DNA of 32,993 nucleotides. Source: a virus. Below, in pieces: positions 28,905-32,993 of this stretch. The position numbers were made by a program, and so were the translations under genes. Numbering within the stretch: position 1 is the first letter of the stretch; every line of letters begins with the position of its first letter. The stretch is taken from IMG/VR virus record IMGVR_UViG_3300018080_000412, positions 1 through 32,993 of that record; one strand, given 5' to 3'. Under the pieces are notes generated by a model. It was not told the origin of the DNA. It searched no databases and worked only from the letters and a program-made list of their open reading frames with translations.

Positions 28905-30635
28905 GTGGCATATAATTTCAAAGGTTCTTTCAACATATTAAAGGATCTAACAGCTGCGAAAGCAGATGTTGATAATGTTCAAATTGATGGTAATTCCATC
29001 ATCTCAACCGATACCAATGGGGTTTTAAATCTTACTCCTAATGGTACTGGTGATCTAGTATTAGATGGTCTTAAATGGCCTCAAGCTGATGGTACGGCAA
29101 ATCAAATACTATATACAAATGGATCTGCTCAAATAGCATGGAAGAATCAACAGATAGTAGATCAAGAAGGTTATACTTTTAATCCAAATGGATTTCAAGA
29201 TCCAGACACAGATGTTCAGGTTTCATTTGTCGATGGAACAAGAACGTTAACCATTCAACCCGCTGTTACTTCTTTCAAATATTGGTCTGAAGGGCAAGTA
29301 TATACAAAAACTGGCTCTGAGAATATTGTTATAGCTAATACAGAGGGTAATCATTATGTTTATTATAATGGAAGTTCCCTAGCAGAAACAACGACATGGA
29401 GTACTGATTTAATATTAAAGTATTCTCTTGTAGCGGTAATACATTGGGATGCAACAAATAGTAAGCAGATATATTTTGGTGATGAATATAAACATACTAC
29501 ACAAATGGGATCTAGAACACATCTTTATCTTCATGATACACGTGGATATGCTCTAGAGACTGGTGGAGGACTTACAGATATAGTAGCAGATGGATCTGGA
29601 GATGTAAATTCTAGTGCTCAATTTGGATGTGAAAGAACAATTGCATTTGATGAGGATGCTGAATTTGATCTTACTGCAAGAGCAAGCACTTCAAATATAG
29701 CTGTATATTATAAATCTGGAGCAGACGCATCTAATATTTGGCGTGTTGATGAAACAGCTTCTTTTGGAGTATTAACTACTGGAACTGGAAGAGCTGCTTA
29801 TAATGAACTTACAGGAGGAAATTGGGTTCAAACTGAGATAGGAAATCTAAATTTTGTGTTAGCTCATATCTTTACTTATAATGATTCTACACGTAGATTT
29901 GGTGTTATACAGGGTGAAAATGAATATAGTACACTTATTTCAGCTCGTGATGGTGCATATGTAGAAATTAATAATATTGTTATAGATGGTTTAGTAGGGC
30001 CTGAAATAAAGTTCTTGGGAACTATTATTTATCAAACAAGCAATACATATGCTAATACAGTTAAATCTAGAATTAGATCAACAGATACTGGTGACGATTA
30101 TATTGATCTTAGAGATGAGTCAATTACTAGAGGCGGTGTTGCAGGAACATTAACAGATCATGGAGCGTTAACTGGTCTTGGAGATGATGATCATACACAA
30201 TATTTGTTAGCTGATGGTACTAGAACTCTTTCAGGAACATTTACACATGATGGAATATCTTCAGGATATACAGGATCTCAGAATGTTTCTAAACAATATG
30301 GAGTTACAACATCAGATGCTACTATTACACAGATTGCAGCTATAACATTAGATACAAACACAATGGTATCTGTTGAAGCTCGTGTATCAGGTTTTATTGA
30401 TGACTATAGTGCTTCTTTAACTGGGTTTATAAGATATACAGCAAGACGCGTTGCTGGTGGTGCTATTGAGACATCCGCTCCAATTATTGATGTTCAAGAG
30501 GACAGTTCTGGTTCACCTACTGTAGATGCTGATGTTAGTGGTAATGATGTTCGTATTCTTGTTCAGGGTATAGCAGCGGAAAATTGGGTATGGGTTGCAA
30601 CGGTAAATTATAATTTTGTTAAAACGTCAGCATAG
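28905..30635 (+). CDS. modular tail fibre with modules A and B
   Basis: A 576-residue protein. The start is the GTG at 28905: AGGAAA lies just before it, and the protein then begins VAYNFKGSFN like its neighbour at 30644. The in-frame ATG at 28875 sits in the palindromes and lacks a ribosome site. Module A follows (about residues 22-80 from the GTG). A large central domain includes 'DPDTDVQVSFVDGTRTLTIQP' and 'LTDHGALTGLGDDDHTQYLL', the latter a common fibre motif. The last 123 residues (30264-30632) are module B, shared with the next two genes. Confidence 0.7.
   Translation: MAYNFKGSFNILKDLTAAKADVDNVQIDGNSIISTDTNGVLNLTPNGTGDLVLDGLKWPQADGTANQILYTNGSAQIAWKNQQIVDQEGYTFNPNGFQDPDTDVQVSFVDGTRTLTIQPAVTSFKYWSEGQVYTKTGSENIVIANTEGNHYVYYNGSSLAETTTWSTDLILKYSLVAVIHWDATNSKQIYFGDEYKHTTQMGSRTHLYLHDTRGYALETGGGLTDIVADGSGDVNSSAQFGCERTIAFDEDAEFDLTARASTSNIAVYYKSGADASNIWRVDETASFGVLTTGTGRAAYNELTGGNWVQTEIGNLNFVLAHIFTYNDSTRRFGVIQGENEYSTLISARDGAYVEINNIVIDGLVGPEIKFLGTIIYQTSNTYANTVKSRIRSTDTGDDYIDLRDESITRGGVAGTLTDHGALTGLGDDDHTQYLLADGTRTLSGTFTHDGISSGYTGSQNVSKQYGVTTSDATITQIAAITLDTNTMVSVEARVSGFIDDYSASLTGFIRYTARRVAGGAIETSAPIIDVQEDSSGSPTVDADVSGNDVRILVQGIAAENWVWVATVNYNFVKTSA
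28968..29144 (+). repeat. fibre module A, copy 3
   Basis: Opens DVDNVQIDGNSIISTDTNG with core GTGDLVLDGLKWPQADGTA; the final part diverges (LYTNGSAQIAW). Confidence 0.7.
30264..30632 (+). repeat. fibre module B, copy 1
   Basis: C-terminal 123 residues, with 'TQIAAITLDTNTMVSVEAR', 'YTARRVAGGA', 'QEDSSGSPT' and 'DADVSGNDVR'. Copies 2 and 3 at 31067-31435 and 31808-32182. Confidence 0.7.
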
Positions 30636-30643
30636 GTATTTTT

Positions 30644-31438
30644 ATGGCATATAATTTCAAAGGGTCTTTTAATGTATTAAAAGATCTAACAGCATCTAAA
30701 ACAGATGTTGACAATATTCAAATAGATGGAAATTCTATCATTTCAACTGATACCAATGGAGCTTTAAATCTTACTCCTAACGGAACAGGAGATCTAGTTC
30801 TTGATGGTCTTAAATGGCCACAAGCTGATGGAACTGCCACTTACTTTCTTCAAACAGATGGTGCTGGTCAGTTATCTTGGGCGATTCCAGCTGGCGCTGG
30901 CGATGTTGTAGGACCAGGTTCTTCTACAGATAATGCTATTGCTCGCTATGATCTAACTACTGGAAAGATAATTCAAAACTCTGGTGTAATAATTGATGAT
31001 AGTAATAATGTTACAGGTGCTGCATCAGTAAGTCTTACAGGTATTACTCTTGATGGTATAGGAGCTGGATACGCTAATTCAGAACAAGTTTTTAAACAAG
31101 CTGGAGTTCAAACTACAAACACTACACCTACTCAGATTGCAGCTATAACATTAGCTACAAATACTATGGTAACGGTAGAGGCAAGATTTAATGGATTTAT
31201 TAGTGATTACTCAGCATCATGTGGTGGATTCTTACAATATACAGCTAGAAGAGTAGCGGGAGGAGCACTTGAAGTTTCGTCTCCAATAGTAAATGTTCAG
31301 GAAGATAGTTCAGGAGCACCAACGATAGATGCTGATGTTAGTGGTAATGATGTAAGATTACTTGTTACTGGAGTTGGAGCAGAAACTTGGAACTGGACCG
31401 TTTCATATAATTATCATTTTACGCAGACTAATGCATAA
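30644..31438 (+). CDS. short modular tail fibre with modules A and B
   Basis: A 264-residue protein that keeps the N-terminus (MAYNFKGSFNVLKDLTASKT), module A and module B of the gene before, but lacks its large central domain. In its place is a short linker (GDVVGPGSSTDNAIARYDLT, IIDDSNNVTG) that matches the linker after module A in the gene at 27561. It is therefore a mosaic of two neighbours. Only a weak AGGT precedes the ATG. It may be a minor fibre or an assembly partner of the longer one. Confidence 0.68.
   Translation: MAYNFKGSFNVLKDLTASKTDVDNIQIDGNSIISTDTNGALNLTPNGTGDLVLDGLKWPQADGTATYFLQTDGAGQLSWAIPAGAGDVVGPGSSTDNAIARYDLTTGKIIQNSGVIIDDSNNVTGAASVSLTGITLDGIGAGYANSEQVFKQAGVQTTNTTPTQIAAITLATNTMVTVEARFNGFISDYSASCGGFLQYTARRVAGGALEVSSPIVNVQEDSSGAPTIDADVSGNDVRLLVTGVGAETWNWTVSYNYHFTQTNA
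30707..30883 (+). repeat. fibre module A, copy 4
   Basis: Opens DVDNIQIDGNSIISTDTNG, nearly the same as copy 3, but ends TDGAGQLSWA like copy 1, showing a cross-over type of mosaic. Confidence 0.7.
31067..31435 (+). repeat. fibre module B, copy 2
   Basis: Last 123 residues of the gene at 30644, the same length as copy 1 and without gaps between them by eye. Confidence 0.7.
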
Positions 31439-31447
31439 GGAGGAGAT

Positions 31448-32185
31448 ATGGTAGCTAAAGGATTACCCGTTAAACAACCGTTGGGATACTTGGGTATTCG
31501 TGAAACAGATCCTCCCCAAATATATATTTCACCAAGAGCTCCTACTTCAGGAGATTATAGACGTTACCAACTTGGTGACGAATGGATTGACCAATCAACA
31601 AATGATATATGGAAACTTGCTTCTAAATCAGGAAATGTTGCTGTATGGGTTGAAATAGGAGATTCTGTAGGACTTTTGAGTTCTTTAACATCTGATAGTG
31701 GTATCGCTACACCAGTAGCAAATACTATTACATGTACTGGAAATAATGGTCTTCAGACAATAGGATCAGCTGGTTCTTTAACTTATCAATTTTCTCCTGT
31801 ATCTGCTGGTTATTCTGGATCTCAGAGAGAATATCGTCAAAGCTCTATACAAACTACAGATGCAACACCAACAGATATTGTTTCTATTGCACTTGCAGAG
31901 GGTGAAATGATTTCTGTAGAAGCTAGAATTAATGCTTATCGAAGTGATTTTACAGAAGCATTAGTAGCACGAGTTTTTACAGGGGCAAGACGCGGAACAG
32001 GTGGAAATGTCGTTGTTATTAATTCTAATCTAGATATATTTGAAGATAGCTCAGGATCTCCAACTATTACAGTAAATGCAGATGTTGGTAATCAAACGTT
32101 AGATATTAGGTTTGCTGGAGAGGCATTAAAGACATACAATGTTGTTGCAAGCTATGAATATCATAAAACATTAACAAACGCTTAA
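31448..32185 (+). CDS. tail fibre with spike-type anchor and module B
   Basis: A 245-residue protein with AGGAGGAG upstream. The N-terminus (ISPRAPTSGDYRRYQLGDEW, IDQSTNDIWKLAS) matches the anchor of the spike at 22876. The C-terminal 125 residues are a diverged module B ('TDIVSIALAEGEMISVEAR', 'FEDSSGSPT'). It thus joins the head of one appendage to the end of another. No enzymatic domain is visible. Confidence 0.68.
   Translation: MVAKGLPVKQPLGYLGIRETDPPQIYISPRAPTSGDYRRYQLGDEWIDQSTNDIWKLASKSGNVAVWVEIGDSVGLLSSLTSDSGIATPVANTITCTGNNGLQTIGSAGSLTYQFSPVSAGYSGSQREYRQSSIQTTDATPTDIVSIALAEGEMISVEARINAYRSDFTEALVARVFTGARRGTGGNVVVINSNLDIFEDSSGSPTITVNADVGNQTLDIRFAGEALKTYNVVASYEYHKTLTNA
31808..32182 (+). 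repeat. fibre module B, copy 3 (diverged)
   Basis: About 125 residues, with conserved 'SVEAR' and 'EDSSGSPT' but otherwise clearly diverged from copies 1 and 2. Confidence 0.6.
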
Positions 32186-32195
32186 GAGGTAAAAA

Positions 32196-32993
32196 ATGGC
32201 TAATGGCTTCATAAATAATGATTTTACTGCCGACGGTAACATTACTGGAACAACTTTATTCGGCACAACTTTTGATACAAATGTCGCTGCAGCAGGGATT
32301 ACTTTAAGCGGTACTACTCTTGCAGCAGATGGAACAGATGCAAATATTTTAATTACTTTAACACCAAAGGGAACAAGTCCTGTATATTTAAATGGTAAAC
32401 TTGGTATTGGAACTAATGCTGTTCCACATGGAGCAATAGGTGGTGCTTTAGTTGCTTTAGAAGGAGCTAATGCGAGTGTTTCTGCTGGTCCTCATATGCA
32501 GTTTACTACTGCTTCAGATGATTATCCACTGATGCAAATATTTCCATATGCACATAATGACATGCATTATCTTTTTGATTCATATTATGATGGTGCTTTT
32601 AAATCATCTAGTTCTTCATGTAATTTTAGAATATCAAAGAGTTCAACATCTCTTAATATTGCATCTGAGGAAGGAATAGCAGCTGGTAGTGTGGCTACTT
32701 TTCAAAATGATTTAATTATTGATAAAGCAGGATATGTAAATAAACCGCTTCAGCCAGCATTTTGTGCATATAATTCAGCAACTGATCAGGATGTAACTGG
32801 TGATGGAACAACATATACATTAATTTATGATACAGAATTATATGATCAGAATTCTGATTATAATAATGGGACAGGAACTTTTACAGCACCGATAGGAGGG
32901 AAATTTTTATTTACGATAACTACTACTCTTCTAAGTGTAAACGGATTTGGTTTGACTACAATGAATTTAATAACAAGTGATGACACTATTAGA
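32196..32993 (+). CDS. tail fibre with C1q-like domain, partial
   Basis: An open frame of 266 codons that runs off the right edge. AGAGGT precedes the ATG. The first 70 residues repeat a segment of the gene at 27561 ('TTFDTNVAAAGITLSGTTLA', 'DGTDANILITLTPKGT'). A middle part (PHMQFTTASDDYPLMQIFPY) is typical of fibre-borne receptor domains. From about residue 185 comes a C1q/TNF-like beta-sandwich: 'PAFCAYNSATDQDVTGDG', 'YTLIYDTELYDQNSDYNNGT', 'GTFTAPIGGKFLFTITT'. C1q-like heads trimerise and often bind surfaces. The end is missing only because the window stops. Confidence 0.72.
   Translation, partial: MANGFINNDFTADGNITGTTLFGTTFDTNVAAAGITLSGTTLAADGTDANILITLTPKGTSPVYLNGKLGIGTNAVPHGAIGGALVALEGANASVSAGPHMQFTTASDDYPLMQIFPYAHNDMHYLFDSYYDGAFKSSSSSCNFRISKSSTSLNIASEEGIAAGSVATFQNDLIIDKAGYVNKPLQPAFCAYNSATDQDVTGDGTTYTLIYDTELYDQNSDYNNGTGTFTAPIGGKFLFTITTTLLSVNGFGLTTMNLITSDDTIR

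Noticed and set aside
27822-30883. CRISPR-like or simple tandem DNA repeats
   Set aside because: The copies are in-frame protein modules with many synonymous differences, separated by unique coding sequence.
26284-32993. Diversity-generating retroelement acting on the fibre ends
   Set aside because: Modules B and C repeat at C-termini, but no reverse transcriptase gene is visible and changes are not confined to adenine positions.

Overview
The window is a segment of a tailed double-stranded DNA phage (Caudoviricetes), either a free phage or an uncut prophage. The order small terminase, large terminase, P22-type portal, scaffold, N4-gp56-type capsid, neck adaptor, propeller-type tail protein and glycine-rich ejection-type proteins points to a short-tailed, podovirus-like virion. 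No sheath, tape measure or long tail tube is visible. No integrase, DNA polymerase, primase, endolysin, tRNA or host gene is visible either, so lysis, most replication functions and any integration genes lie outside. The DNA is AT-rich with strong Shine-Dalgarno sites and sigma70-like promoters. The host cannot be named from the sequence.

Region 1 (1-3501, rightward): a sigma70-like promoter drives four overlapping early genes: a Cro-like HTH protein, two unknowns, and a SpoVG-family protein with an SSB-like acidic tip. A 348-base gap follows, with leftward promoter and terminator signals that could bound an untranslated RNA. Next come a winged-helix replication protein with a GC-rich inverted-repeat cluster inside its gene, a Cys-rich protein and a RusA resolvase. 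Region 2 (3545-5042, leftward): an accessory operon of seven very small genes (17-86 residues), including three membrane peptides and two zinc-finger proteins; several are too short for ordinary gene finders.

Region 3 (5191-9556, rightward): small basic proteins, terS, terL and portal. Region 4 (9604-10581, leftward): three small genes ending at a clear terminator. Region 5 (10694-22249, rightward): a promoter followed at once by a three-way-junction leader, an HNH endonuclease, then scaffold, capsid, head protein, a terminator-like element, neck, tail and ejection proteins. Region 6 (22243-22747, leftward): two tiny membrane peptides, one a paralogue of a region 2 peptide, and a ribbon-helix-helix regulator that faces the tail-fibre promoter.

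Region 7 (22876 to the right edge): a large fibre/spike locus of at least six appendage genes built from shared, reshuffled modules (beta-helix, repeat module, two C-terminal domains, a C1q-like head). It is interrupted by two more HNH endonucleases and one leftward gene. A palindrome of the form AATGTAAA-N5-TTTACATT occurs at three intergenic boundaries and may be a phage operator. The least explained parts are the leftward micro-gene cassettes, the candidate RNAs at 1146-1391 and 10729-10786, and the palindrome family.
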